64,000 nucleotides of DNA from positions 32,262-96,261 of the forward strand of contig JADNRX010000208.1 of assembly GCA_015501595.1 (NCBI GenBank), read 5' to 3'. Under the pieces are notes generated by a model, which was not told the origin of the DNA, made no database searches, and saw only the letters and a program-made list of their open reading frames with translations. Positions 44,616-55,866 of this stretch are shown piece by piece (within the stretch, counting starts at the first letter, position 1; the number at the start of each line of letters is the position of its first letter). The DNA is from Hymenopellis radicata. Its lineage: Eukaryota > Basidiomycota > Agaricomycetes > Agaricales > Physalacriaceae. Both the position numbers and the translations under genes were made by a program.

Positions 44616-46968
44616 TCACTCGTCCATCACAACATCATCGGAGTCGAGCCTTTCCGTGACCATGTACCATCCCTTACCCAACTTCGTCGACGAGACAACC
44701 TTCGGTCCTCTGTATCTGTCCGTCAGACTGACAAGAACTTGTTTAAGGACGGGATGCACGTACGTCTTCTTCCCATCCGTTACTGCTGATTTACGACCGC
44801 TGCGGCGAGGTGCTGAGTTGACCTGTGTTCTAGCCGTTGGCGCATCATTCTCGGTATTGGTGGTCCTACCGGTATCATCAGAACAGTTCTAGTGTTGAAT
44901 CAGAGCACATGCTACGAACCCTTTGCCATTCTTATTACCACGAGGCTTCTTCGGGGCCTTGGTTGGTTCGGTACTGTCATCGGATCCTCGGTGCCTCTTA
45001 GATGACGTCTTCGCACCATCCTTGTCTGTAATTCTGGTCAACAAGCGACCCAATCTACGCAAGCTAGAACACATACCTTTCTTCGCCTCCTTATGTACCT
45101 CAGTCATTCCTACTTCCTCGCCGCCAGACGGGTTATCTCTATTGATCTGCGGAGCGAGGTTGGCGAGCATGGGCCGTGTCACGGTGTCAACTAAGAGAAG
45201 TATTAGAACTGCTTTTGCAACGAATAGTCTTAACCTACTAGATACTGGGGATGGTGCATCTATCGGTCCATCGGGCTCCGCCCCCGTCACCTCTGGTTCA
45301 TCGGGCTTCGCGTCGCTCCCGGCGTTCCTTCCATCCGGGGCTGGACCCTCCACTTCCTTGACAAGCGTCTCCTCATTGACAAGCGGGTCCTCTACGAGTC
45401 TGTTAGCATACATTGTAGTGTGTGAAGAGTTAGATGAACGTCCTGGTTCCTGATAGTTTCCCCGCTTCCTCCTTCGACATACTGTCTGTCTCAGCATGAC
45501 CGTCTGTTGGCATTGTCAGTGGAAACGACTCCATACATCAAAGAATGACATACCGTGTACTTCTGCAATGGGCACCTCGAAGAGCTGGAAGCCTGCAGGA
45601 AGATCAGAGAAGAGGTTGAAAAGATCATACAGCGTTTGAATGGGTAGAACCGCCGGATCAGCAACAACAACAGCCGCGGGCAAGGTCGAAGAGAAGTTGA
45701 CATCTTCCCACGGGATCGGACCGATGTTTGGGAGTGCAGTCTTGGCACGGTACATCACGTAGTCTGTAGGAAAACATCAGCTATTGCACAGGCTTGTAGC
45801 TGCTCACATACCCCATTGAGCCTGAGTGAAGAGACCAAGAAGTTGACGAAGTTGAACTGGCGTCATAGTGTCAGGATTATAGCTCGTAGCGGGGAAGATT
45901 GGGCATCCAGACGGAAGACACTGAAAGGACTTCTGAGCATCGGTCAAAATCATCGGCTTAATGGAGGCATCAACTACGAATATGTTAGACTGATGATGCA
46001 GATAATGAGAGAGACTTACGTGGTATACAAGCTCTGGCATACTCTTTCCACGGGACACTGATATTATTCTTGAAGTCCGACATGTAGTTTGCGAAGGCTG
46101 GCTGGTCATCCGCGGCACGAATATCGATACTACATCTGGCAGTAAGATACTGCAAAGATTCAAGCACAAGAGGCACATACGTTCCAAGCTTCAGCTTATC
46201 TGTGCCGACCTCTCGATACGCATAAAGGACATTCATGGCAATCGAACCAAACTGATGCGAGCCATATCCCACCAAGCCGACCAGGCTCTCGCGAAGAACA
46301 GCCGATAAATCCTTCTGGTTTCTAAGACTAGAATCAGAGCAGCTCGAAGAGGAGAAGCAAGCAGAGGCGTACTTGGCAACAGCATCTGGGTTGTATTGAG
46401 CCTTCGCTTCTAGGTCCTTTGCGCGGGCTTCATATTCGCCCTTGGCGCCACTATCCCACTTCGCCTTCAAGGCTGAAGACAACATAGCGGCGTGCTGAGT
46501 ATGAGGAATATTACCGTCACGCCGGGCTTGAGAGACAGAGGCGTTTATTGCATCCTTTTCTTCCTCTTTGAAGAGCTGAAATGCGGTTGTGGGAGTAGAA
46601 GGCAGCTGAAGTAAAGTCTGAGTCACACCAGATGAGGGCGATGCTCCAGCGGCGCGACCAAGGTCTAAGAGTGCCTTTCGCTTTTGCTGGTGCTTCCGGT
46701 TTCGGAACGCATCTGCAACGGCCTATCGAGGAGGTCAGTTTGATAGAGATGAATATATGTGCACGGTACGTATCTGGCGCCATGTGAGGAGGTCGTCGCC
46801 TGCAGAAACCCCGAACTTCGTCTCCCATTCACGCTTCCTGTCTTCAACCCAATCCTTGACAGCCTTGTCGTCCTGGGGTGGCGTGGCGAGCTTGTTAACG
46901 TACTCAGAGAGAATTGGCTTAAGCCAGGTAAGCTGCACCGCTGGAAGACAGGATGGGCGCCCAGACAT
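44616..46968 (-). CDS. HMG-box-like KDZ accessory protein (intact)
   Basis: Minus-strand gene starting MSGRPSCLPAVQLTWLKPIL, with a Trp- and charge-rich N-terminal region (KAVKDWVEDRKREWETKFG), a first intron near 46770, a basic stretch (AFRNRKHQQKRKALLDLG), and an HMG-box-like block: TTAFQLFKEEEKDAINASV, then MLSSALKAKWDSGAKGEYEA. A conserved middle region follows over several introns (LGTYVPLVLESLQYL, MTPVQLRQLLGLFTQAQW, DYVMYRAKTALPNIGPIPWE, LYDLFNLFSDLPAGFQLFE), then an acidic linker and a basic tail (KKPRGNKNGK, RRSGRKSAV) ending VVMDE. The layout suggests a chromatin- or element-end-binding protein. HMG-type proteins are known companions of fungal KDZ transposases; the exact role is inferred. 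It diverges from the SIM-motif gene. Confidence 0.78.
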
Positions 46969-47484
46969 GGTGAAAGTTCAGAACAAACAAGGACAAGTTG
47001 GGGAGAATTTTGAGAGGGTATAGAACGTTTCAGAAAGGTTGCCTGAGTGCGCAAATCGGAAGATTACGCGTAAAAATTACCTGTTCAGCGGAGGCATGCC
47101 TCCGTATTTGAAGTATAATCAGCCTATAAGAACTTGTCGATTTGAAAACTTGTGTAGCCGTAGTCAGTGTGGAGTCCGTTTCGGCGGTTTCGGATAGTAG
47201 TCGCTCCTATTTTTTAAAGCGGTTGACAAATTAACGGCTGTAAAATGGCGCCACATTAAGTTCCGGATGAGGCTATAATCGGCATCTCACCAAGATGCTA
47301 TCCTATTGGTGCGATAGCGTTGCTTGGCCTGTCAAAAAATGAAATCAAGAGTCCTGGCGCAGCGACAGCCATGAGGGAAGGAAGCAAGACGCGATCGAGC
47401 CTATCAAACATGACTTTCCTTTTGGGGTCTTCAATACTTGACGCGCTTGTACTTCTCAAACTCGCTTCATTCCCACCATTCGCA
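46969..47484. promoter_or_regulatory. Bidirectional promoter between the two KDZ accessory genes
   Basis: 516 bp between opposite-facing start codons, identical in copy 1 except for one A in a run of A (5398-5402 there). It would drive the HMG-box-like and SIM-motif genes together. No TATA box is evident. Confidence 0.5.
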
Positions 47485-48430
47485 ATGCCGCCCATGTCCT
47501 ACCCCCTCGCAAATGCGAGCGGCCTCTCTGGAACTAAGCAAGACATGCGTAGTTTGAACGAACAACGTATCCGAGTCTTCCTTCTGCGTCTAGCTCCCCG
47601 TCCTCGCAATTATCCCAGGCAGGGGGCATGCGGCCATCAGCAGACAGCGCCTGAGCTGGTCACTGGTAGCACCACCAATGGATGGAGGATGGGAGCCTAT
47701 ATGCAGCGCGTAGGTTTCATATGTCTATATTTATTCAAGCTGCATGAACTCACCAACATTAACTTAGTGTCTGAACGATTCCGATGTGCCCCTTCCACCC
47801 GCGTGTTCTAGTGCAAAGTACCTAACGACAGGTCTGCCGCAGACAAGCCTACGCGTCCAGCCACTTGCGTCATATCTTGCTGTACGCAAAGAACTGGCGG
47901 TCATTCATCGCGTAGGACGCACACGGAAAGCGCATCGCGCTGCCTTTCATACTCCTTCCCATACCCCTCATCCACGTCATCAACAGCCGCCGCCAGCTCA
48001 ATCCATCCCCACCGTCATCGAACAACGGGGCCGCTCTGCGCAGACCGCTCCAGCCTTCATTGACTTGACTGTAGACGACAGCGATGAAGATGAGGAACAT
48101 GTTACTGTCCTCATCTGGACACAGGTATCTTACTTCTCTCATGCTTGCGCCACATACCAATAAATCTTGTAGGCGCGCCGTGATGCATTTCACATTGTTC
48201 TACCCATCTCCGCTGGCCGACTTACGCTTAGTAGCCACAAGTGTGTTCTGGGAAAGGCTGGCGTCGAGAAGTGCCCCTTGCATCACTACGATCCAAAGGC
48301 AAAAATGTGGCAATGCATTCACTGGACAACTCCACTCCCTGCGAAGCGGAATGGCATCGTCCTCCTCCGCCAGCAAGGGATTCAGGAGTACCAGATGGAC
48401 GGTATTCACTGTCATTATCCTTACGCGTAA
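47485..48430 (+). CDS. SIM-motif KDZ accessory protein (intact, unknown family)
   Basis: Three exons. Exon 1 starts MPPMSYPLANASGLSG (47485; in-frame ATG codons at 47410 and 47320 are alternatives) and ends at GAYMQR (about 47709). After a GTAGGT...CTTAG intron comes CLNDSDVPLPPACSSAKY through a His/Pro/Gln-rich linker to FIDLTVDDSDEDEE (about 48056-48097). After a GTATCT...TTGTAG intron (about 48125-48172) the last exon gives AFHIVLPISAGRLTLSSHKC, KCPLHHYDPKAKMWQC, NGIVLLRQQGIQEYQ and ends at 48430. The I-D-L-T followed by an acidic run is a classic SUMO-interaction motif. Cys and His in the last exon are spaced like a metal site. No known enzyme domain. A role in guiding the element to SUMO-rich chromatin would be speculation. 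Confidence 0.7.
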
Positions 48431-48661
48431 ATTAGAACGTAAATAACATGAAATGTAGCATGAATCAACGAACATTCAAGTTACTATCCTGTAAGACAAA
48501 ACGACGCGTGTTGGCTATGTCTTTGATACCCCGATGTCTTCAGCACGGAATGGTGTTGGGCTCAGGCCACGGGGAAGACTGTCGGGGAAGACTGTCGGGG
48601 CACCGTCACTTCTCTTCCTCCCGAGACGATCCTACTACCAGACCTCGCTTATGCCAAACGA

Positions 48662-49014
48662 GCATACCCGCGCCAATTGGCATGGGTGGCAGTCGCTGTG
48701 CATAGATTTGAGGTGGGCGGGACAGGGTGAGAATCGGGAGAATGTTAATGGTAGGATGAGGAGTGCGTAGGCCGTCCTCTCCGCGGTTTGTCCCCGATAT
48801 GAGTAGCGCCCCACCTAGATATCGGTTAAGCATATGAACTAAAAGAAATAAGAACGCACCACATATGTACGCACTTCCATAGCCAGTCACATATTTGCAG
48901 GGCTCTTCTGCTGATGTCGTTCTTCGAAGTCGGCCCGCTATCAACAGAAACGCCGTGGGCCGGCCTGCTCAACAGCAGCGAGAGGTGCGGCGCGACGGAC
49001 GCAGGTCGATGGTG
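48662..49014. other. 353-bp segment present only in KDZ copy 2
   Basis: Copy 1 reads straight from GCCAAACGA to AGAGTGGTC (about 3950, minus strand); copy 2 has 353 bases between them. The segment has no inverted-repeat ends and no duplicated target bases, so a deletion in copy 1 is more likely than an insertion in copy 2. Its minus strand has a possible intron (GTGCGTACATATG...GATATCTAG) and a hydrophobic frame (YICGAFLFLLVHML). Confidence 0.8.
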
Positions 49015-49367
49015 AGAGTGGTCATGCGTACCGAACGACACTGGTCACGTCGTACCAGACGTCGTAGTCGTCTTTAACATAGTCGTCGTCGTCGTCCCGG
49101 GCCTCTCGTTGTCGCCCCATGACCAAAAGTATGGATTGCAATGCATGCTGCCCACATTGATGGGGCTTACGGGTCGCTGTTGATTCCGTTGGCGTAGACA
49201 CGGGTATGGCGTAGTCGTATACGCGGGAGACAGAGACCGCTTTAGTGGAGGCAGAGAGAGAAACGCACGACGTGCAATCAGCAACATCGTGGTCGAAAGA
49301 AAGTTGCTCAGCATTTCCGCGATTTCTACAATCGCGGTTTTGCTTACCAACGAAAACGAGCGGCAGG

Positions 49368-49428
49368 CATCTCTTGGCTTGATTTTGACAACTGACGTCA
49401 CTCGTTGTCAAAATCAAGCCAAGAGATG
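49368..49428. repeat. Perfect hairpin, 25-bp stem, TGACGTCA loop (copy 2)
   Basis: Counterpart of 3536-3596. It lies between the 44-bp palindrome (49439-49482) and the small 8-bp stem (49317-49337). Confidence 0.88.
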
Positions 49429-49438
49429 TGGCTGTGTT

Positions 49439-49482
49439 GCAACGTCTCGATTTTGGCCCATGGGCCAAAATCCAGACGTTGC
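49439..49482. repeat. 44-bp near-perfect palindrome (copy 2)
   Basis: Counterpart of 3482-3525, with the same single mismatch. Confidence 0.88.
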
Positions 49483-49623
49483 TTAACCACGTGGGGTTAG
49501 ACCAAGGTACCATGGCTCTACCCATCCTCGTTCTGGGGGTTTTACAGAGGGTATGAGTTGCAGATATGCTGAATGAGGTAGACCTCCTCTCCCTTCCTTG
49601 GAGACTTTCAGTCAGGCTGTCTT

Positions 49624-49657
49624 GGGCATGATATCATTCTCCAATGATATCATGCCC
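49624..49657. repeat. Perfect hairpin, 15-bp stem (copy 2)
   Basis: Counterpart of 3307-3340 with a 4-base loop. Confidence 0.85.
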
Positions 49658-50755
49658 TCAGAGATGCTAGTAGATATGTATAGTTGAGAGTTTCTGCAAT
49701 TTGCTGGAGTCCACTAACGTCGTCCAGAAATGACAAGGTGGGTGAATTTCCGAGCTGTCCGAACCGTCCGGCAATGGCCGGATGATGATCGGCCAGCGCG
49801 CGATCGCATCTCTCTCGTCCTCCTACCACAGCACGCTGGCAACATCGTGCTCGTCGGCCGCAGAACTTCTTCTGGGCCTTTTTCGACTTCTTTTCTTCAT
49901 GTTTCCTTGCCTTTCCTGCGGGGTTTGATGTTGCGACGGCCCTCCCTGCCCCTTGGATTCGTTCCGGGGTTTCTGATGCTCGTTTTTGCGGCGGCGCCGT
50001 CTCTAGGAGGATGCCGACGCGTAATCCCTCAGTACGAGGCTGCGACGCCGCTGGAGGACGTTTGCGGGCCTGGAGCAGCAGGATGAGCCCCCGTCAATAG
50101 CGCACTGGGCGGGAACGGATATGTTGATTGGGCTTGCTTTTAGAGAGGTAAGCCTCTCCTTCGATGTTTCGGCGCTGACGAATGTCGGTAGCCCTCGCTC
50201 TCTTGATGCGGTACTGACCTTCGGGACCTCTTTCAGGCATCTAGCCGCCAGCACACTGTTTTAGTCATGTTTGCTGGGTGTCGATGCCCCGCCGCCAGGC
50301 GATGACTTCTTGGATGACCATTGACGACGCAAGTGTCTGTTTCCTTTCCTTTCGACGACGTTCTGACGCGGTTTTAGACTCGAATTTGCGGACTGCAGTG
50401 TCTCTGCCGACAGACGTAGGGTTGTTGGTACGTCGTCCACACTCATCGAATTCTCATATCCACTCACAGTGCTTTTTCAGTTAATTTCGTCGGTCTCCGA
50501 CACTGTACTGGCCGCGCACGACTCCAGAGTTGTTCGCGTCGCCGTCAACTACGCCCTCGTTCGACTTGCCTACGTCTTCGTCCGTCAAGGCCGGCATCGC
50601 CTTATATGATGCGATACGGATATTCCATTCAGAACGAGGGGCTCTCCTCCGCGAACAGGCGCGGCATGTATGTATATTGTTTGGAGACAATTCAACCGTC
50701 AGCTCATACAACTCTTCAGACACTTGCCAGCAACATCGTCAACGCCCTCCCGCCT

Positions 50756-50801
50756 CCCACAGCATGTTCTCACGTCTTCCCACAGCATGTTCTCACGTCT
50801 T
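50756..50801. repeat. Tandem duplication, 2 x 23 bp (copy 2)
   Basis: Counterpart of 2164-2209. Confidence 0.85.
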
Positions 50802-50937
50802 CGTGCACCTCCAAGGCCGACATCGCTCTCAGTATGTTTGTCCTTCATGCATAGTCGACGTGGGCAGCGCCATTGCGCTGCCCGATCATCGCTGTGCATG
50901 ATTTGCGCTCGGACAGACTTTGGACAGACTTTGGGTC

Positions 50938-50973
50938 GATTTCAGCAGACTACGTCACCAGTCTGCTGAAATC
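50938..50973. repeat. Hairpin upstream of the transposase (copy 2)
   Basis: Counterpart of 1992-2027. It ends 113 bp before the transposase start codon; the loop is acgtcacc on the plus strand. Confidence 0.8.
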
Positions 50974-51085
50974 AAGCCAAATTTTGCCTGCCGCCAAAAT
51001 AGGGGACTCGCCATGTCTAACTAGCAGTTTTTTTTTCAAATGAAAGCCCCACTTCTTTCCTCCTCTCGTGTGATTCCCTTCTCCA

Positions 51086-54000
51086 ATGGCGTCTCGAAAG
51101 CCGAAAAATTCCAAGCTTGGTGTTTCTCTCGAATTCTCCGACGACGAGGATGAAGATTTCGTGATGGAAAGTGCAGGTCCATCTGGGCATACGACAGGAG
51201 TCTCAATTCCCGCCGATCCTCTTGCGGAACGCCCCACCAAGAGGCAGCGTTCGGAAACTATTTTAGCAGGTGCTGATTCTCCAATGGAGACGACGGACTC
51301 TCACATGGAGTTGAACGACACTCCCACAGAGACGAAAGAGGCGAATGCGGCGAAAGAGACTTCTAAGCCACAGGTTTGTTTGGAGCTCTGCGTGTATTCC
51401 TCACTAACGATTGACCAGGGTGCATCTCATAAGATGGCTGAATTCCAAGAGCAATTTGGTGTCGTCTTTGATTACATCCTGGCTCGCGAGTCACACCGAT
51501 CCATTGGGCAGCCCTGTGATTGTAAGCGGCCAGATGCTATCAAGACTATCCTTTGCTTCGACTGCTTCCATTCACACCCAACTTGTCCTTCCTGCTTCCT
51601 TGAATGCCATCGCTCCAATCCGACCCATTGGGCTCATCGATGGAACGGGCGATGTTTTGACAAGCTGGATCAGTCCGAACTTGGCTACGTATTTACCTTC
51701 AGTCATGAGCATGGGCCAAATCGGTGCCCCCACGGCGATTATGACAACCCATTGGACTTCATACTGACCGATCTCAACGGGGTTCATCGCACGAAGGCCA
51801 CGTTCTGCCGGTGCGCCATGCACGGTAAGCCAGAGGATCGATTCACAGAGCTTCTGGCTTGCGGGATATTTCCGGCAACCGTCGCTCGACCTACGATGGG
51901 ATTTACATTCGCTCTCATGGAGGACTTCCACCTCCAGACCTTGACTTCAAAGAAGTCCCCATATGACTACATCGAGGCCATCCGTCGTAAAACGACAAAT
52001 GCGGTCCCCGACCTGCGAAAGGTCCCTGTATGTCTGTCTTTGCAGTTTCTGCACCTCGAGTCGCTAACTTTAAATTCCAAGAATCCGTACGAACAATTCC
52101 TTCGCGTCCAGCGTGTCTTTCGAGCAGTTACTGGCATCAAGCGCAGTGGACAACTGTTCGGTATTGACCGCTTCTTCCCTAATCGACCTCCTGGATCGGT
52201 TGTGGTGGCCTGTTTCGCGTGTCCAGAGCCTGGGTTCAACGTCCCAGATCGGTATTGGATTGAAATCGATGACGACTTCATGTAAGATCTGAATATTGTT
52301 ATGGAAAGCAATCTGATGCGCTGTCGCAGCCACCTTGTTCAACTTATTCTCATGCTTGATGGTCACTTTGGCCTACAGCGCTTTGCCAAAGTTGATGATC
52401 CAGACGACATCTCGCTTCTCGCTGGTAAGGGGCACTTCCCACTTGACGAGATCTACAACAAGTACGTACGGAATGTTGTTGCGACAGAGGAGGAGGTAAG
52501 TTCTCCGACGGTGCTTCTTGATGTTTCGCACTTATGAATTACTATAGAAATCGACCTGCTCCAATTTCAATGCCGTCGAGATGCAGAACAAGATCAAGTT
52601 CCGCGGATGTGTTATCTCTGGCGTAATTGCTGTCGAGTGCGGTCGTCATTGTGTCTTCCTCTCAATGGTTGATCTACATAAAGGAGAACGGTAACATTTC
52701 TGTCTTCGTAAAGACGATGAGAGGCTCATCTAGCACACGTAGATTCACAAACGCTGACTTTGCTCTTATTATGGTCTTCCAACGCTTTATCTCATCACAC
52801 TCCATCAACTTGGCACGATTCTTCAAGCGAATCCTGACGACTTACGACGTTGCGTGCCAATTTGAGATACACTTTGGAACGAGAGTCTTGCAAAACTTTC
52901 CCAATCTCGCGGAGATGTTACCAGCCCTCGTCGATCTGATCAAGTTTCTAGTCCCCAAGATGCATCTCGACGGGCATAAGGACAACTGCCGCTATCGTTA
53001 CTCGCTCAACTATTTCCAAGGTGCCGGACGCACCTATGCCGAGGGTATCGAGGGGTCGTGGGCTGAGTCCAAGCAATCTGGGGGAAGTACGCGTCAGATG
53101 AACCATGGGCATCGTCATGATACAATCATTGATTTTCACAACTTTTGGAACTGGGCGAAGTTCGAGAGAATGAGTACGTCCCTTTGTGTCTCTCTCGTGC
53201 ATACTAAAGGCCATTAACAGTTCCACATCTCGAGGACCATCTAATTTCTGCACGCGAAAGTCTCAAGGAGTCTATTGAGCACTTCCTTGGTCTCTCGGTT
53301 ACGCGTGGGCGTGATAACGTTGAGAAGTGGGAGAAAATGTCCATACTGCCTGTGAAAGTTGGAAATGAATGGCGAAGCGTCTACCGAGTCTCGACGCGGA
53401 AACGTATGTTCTAACGATTGTAGCGATGATAAGGCTTACATCCTTGTAGTTCCGTCGCGGGAAGCTGTATATCTTGATCTCTTGAAGACCGAGAAGGCTC
53501 ACGATGACGCAGAAGCACTTGCCATGAAGACACAGAACCAGGAGACTCAGTTTCTGAATGCTGGGCTTAAACTCCAGGAACGCCAGTAAGTTCTCAAATC
53601 TATATTGAAGTACCATATACTCATGTACAATCAGACATCAGCTCAAACGTGCACAGAAGGCCGCGTCTACTGAGACAGAGCTTGGAGTTGTTCGAAGAAG
53701 CCGAGCAGCTCTTTTGGGCGACATCCGGCGCTGGCGCAAGGAGCAGATCCAACTTGTTCCTATGCTCTCGAAACTGGCTTCCAGCGAGGACGGCAACGAG
53801 AATGACCAAACACTGGTGGAGACCGAGAAGCTTTATCTGCCATCTGACTTCTCCCCAGCCGAACGTTCTCAGCTCGGACTTGTAACACTTGCTGAGGTTG
53901 AACTGAAGCTGCGAGAAGGGGAAGCAAATGATGCAGTGGTCTTTTTGTGCGAGGCAATCACACATGCGATGATGTTCCGTAGCGTCAAGGAGAAGCACGC

Positions 54001-54734
54001 GCGTGGAGTTTCACAGAATACACGAGCAGCTAAGTTTATTCGAGGTGTCAACGATCGACGGAATGCATACGCTGATCAGTATCGAAGGGCGCGAAAGGCA
54101 GTCCTTGCTCTGAAGGCTATCAACGAATCAAGCGACTATCCGATCCTGACTCAGGAAGACATGTACGCAAAGAACGCTGTCAATGCGCGCGAGCTTGGCG
54201 ATGGCTCAAAGACTGATGGGTGGATTTGGCGATATGGAAACTTGAAAGGCTTAAATCAAGAGCAGCGGAAGGAGTTTGTGCGTGAAAGTACGTGTTTCAT
54301 GATGTCAATGGATTTCTTGAGCCTCATACCGTACCTTGGTAGCTGAACAGGTTCAGTGGTTCCGCGCTAAGGCAGATATGGATCGTTGGATGGAGGAAGT
54401 AGAAACGCTGGAGGAAGAATTTCGACGTTACATTCGGGGCTGTCAGTCCATGTCATCATACTGGACTGACATGTCAGCTAACCAATGGGGCCCGTACACG
54501 TTCTCTCGGTGTATCGGGAATTTCGACGCCACATCCGGATATCGGGTCTATGCGGCGCAGAAGGCGGATATGTATCAGGAAATAGCAGACCATGCGGAGA
54601 AGCGTTTCAGCGCCACGAAGGTTGGTGGCGCGTGGCCCGGGGAGAAGGATGATTTGAATAACTTTGTGCGTAGCCGTCGGCCGCGGCTAACAGTAGATTG
54701 GGACGTAGATAAGCAAGCGTTTGAGGATGTGTAA
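51086..54734 (+). CDS. KDZ transposase with N-terminal CxC zinc cluster (intact)
   Basis: DDE transposase of about 1,060 residues that would cut and insert the element. MASRKPKNSKLGVSLEFSDD opens an acidic N-terminus; a Cys/His cluster follows (CDCKR, CFDCFHSHPTCPSCFLECH, then CRCAMHG), typical of CxC-type KDZ proteins. Next come CGIFPATVARPTMGFTFALM and a conserved VFRAVTGIKR block. The catalytic core is split by introns: LILMLDGHFGLQRFAK (Asp 1, about 52352), CSNFNAVEM, GVIAVECGRHCVFLSMVDL, KGER, LTTYDVACQFEIHFG (Asp 2, about 52844), VPKMHLDGHKDNCRYRYSLN, GAGRTYAEGIEGSWAE (Glu, about 53041) and HNFWNWAKFERM. A coiled-coil, charged C-terminal region runs to the stop at 54732-54734. Introns are about 45-60 bp with good splice sites, and I see no frameshift. 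Confidence 0.88.
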
Positions 54735-55539
54735 TGCGAGTCAACTGACACGATGGCGTGAGAAAGGACGCGTGTCTCACACAGCCACAGACCTCAATGA
54801 AAATCATCGTTTCTTCCTTCCCCCCACGAACGAGAAGGAGCCATCCGCCAGATTGTCCCGCAAAGAGCTAGTGACGGTGACCTCAGTGGCCTTCAAAGCA
54901 CATGGACAGCAGCATCCACACAAGGACGGTGCTCTTGTGGCGCCATTCTCCTCACACTACTCGGATGTCAATCACGAGCCCAAGACCGCATATGCCAGCT
55001 TCCAGTGCCGGCTCCTTTATTTTGACGTGTCACGTCGTCGGTGGCCTGTCGACATCCTTAATGCAGCACCATTACACTAGGCGCGGCGACTAAGGTATGC
55101 GATAGTCGACTTGCGCACATTCCATCACTGACCTCTGCGGCTAGCCTTTAGCAACATCGTGCAGTTGGCCCCAGGCCAGCCTCAACATCTGACAATGTCA
55201 CAGGCCAGTTTCAAAATCGATACCCTCAGATCCCCTGCCACACCGTACGTCACGCCTTCATGCTCACCGCCGTATCCCGCTGACGCGATGCCTTCAGATC
55301 ATCACCACTGCCCGCTCTCAGCTACACCTATCATGGCCATCCTATTTAGCGCCACCATCACACCACAACGGTAAGTCCTCCCAACTCAATCCAAGGGCCA
55401 TGTCCAAGGCTTCCGCAACGATGCTGTGATCGGTCGCTTTACAGCCTTTACCCTTCGCCACATCGAACCGCAGTGAGTTGGTTGCCTGAGACGTGCTCTA
55501 TTATTCGGCGAAAGTGTATAATACTACTCACTACTTAAG
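54735..55539. other. Right part of KDZ copy 2 beyond the transposase
   Basis: No known gene. One frame (54721-55080) reads on from the transposase 3' end with SDVNHEPKTAYASFQCRL and DVSRRRWPVDILNAAPLH, but it resembles nothing I recognise. Confidence 0.45.
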
Positions 55540-55866
55540 ATGTTAAAATATTCTTAAGTAGGTTAAGCCTTCGAGTTTGTTAAATGCACTTTTCAACACT
55601 TCTTTAAGCCTTTCGAAGCAACATGATTAAAGGGTTTTGTGTTAAGATCTTAAGCAGTACTTAAGCCTTCAGGCGAGTGTTAAGATCGTTAAGATCTTAA
55701 GCTGTGCCGATGCAGCTGTAGCCATTCCACACCGCCTATTCGAGGGGTATCTACCCGATTGAATGCAGTACGAAAGCTTAAAGAATGCTTAAACAATCTT
55801 AACTGCAGCATGTTTAAACGTGAGGGTGAGACCTCGATATCTTAAACAAAATGCATGAATAGTCAG
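55540..55866. repeat. TTAAG-rich subterminal array, right end of KDZ copy 2
   Basis: About 14 TTAAG/CTTAA motifs, among them GTTAAGATCTTAAG-type palindromes and TTAAGCCTTCGAGT (about 55563), the same 14-mer as at the other end and in outward orientation. The terminus is CATGAATAGTCAG. Confidence 0.8.

Larger units (their letters stand above)
48431..51085. other. Central hairpin-rich region of KDZ copy 2
   Basis: No gene can be assigned. It holds four hairpins or palindromes (49317-49337, 49368-49428, 49439-49482, 49624-49657), the 23-bp tandem pair (50756-50801), the transposase-proximal hairpin (50938-50973) and the 353-bp segment absent from copy 1. Frames on both strands around 49730-50900 are of similar length and cannot be ranked by eye. 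The minus strand has lysine/arginine-rich stretches that look more protein-like. Confidence 0.5.
44273..55866 (+). mobile_element. KDZ-superfamily DNA transposon, copy 2 (complete, 11.6 kb)
   Basis: The full element is bounded by 7-bp direct repeats (GGCGACA at 44266-44272 and 55867-55873). The inner edge is confirmed independently because similarity to copy 1 ends exactly here. The ends form short imperfect inverted repeats: CAGTAAATTCATG on the left against CTGACTATTCATG on the right, followed on both sides by a TTTAAG and a CCTCACG-TTTAAAC block. Gene order: HMG-box-like gene (minus), SIM-motif gene (plus), a hairpin-rich centre, KDZ transposase (plus), then about 0.8 kb without a known gene. 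All three genes are open, so the element may be autonomous. No TET/JBP dioxygenase, which accompanies many fungal KDZ elements, is present. Confidence 0.93.

Noticed and set aside
48606..48944. Membrane protein encoded by the 353-bp copy-2 segment
   Set aside because: One hydrophobic stretch only, no supported start or splice structure, and the frame runs out of the segment into sequence shared with copy 1 without a domain.
49730..50086. 118-codon plus-strand frame in the KDZ centre as a gene
   Set aside because: The opposite strand has an equally long, more protein-like basic frame; neither shows a known domain, so no gene is called.
44273..55866. TET/JBP dioxygenase gene expected in some fungal KDZ elements
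   Set aside because: I looked for an HxD...H double-stranded beta-helix pattern in the open frames of the complete copy and saw none.
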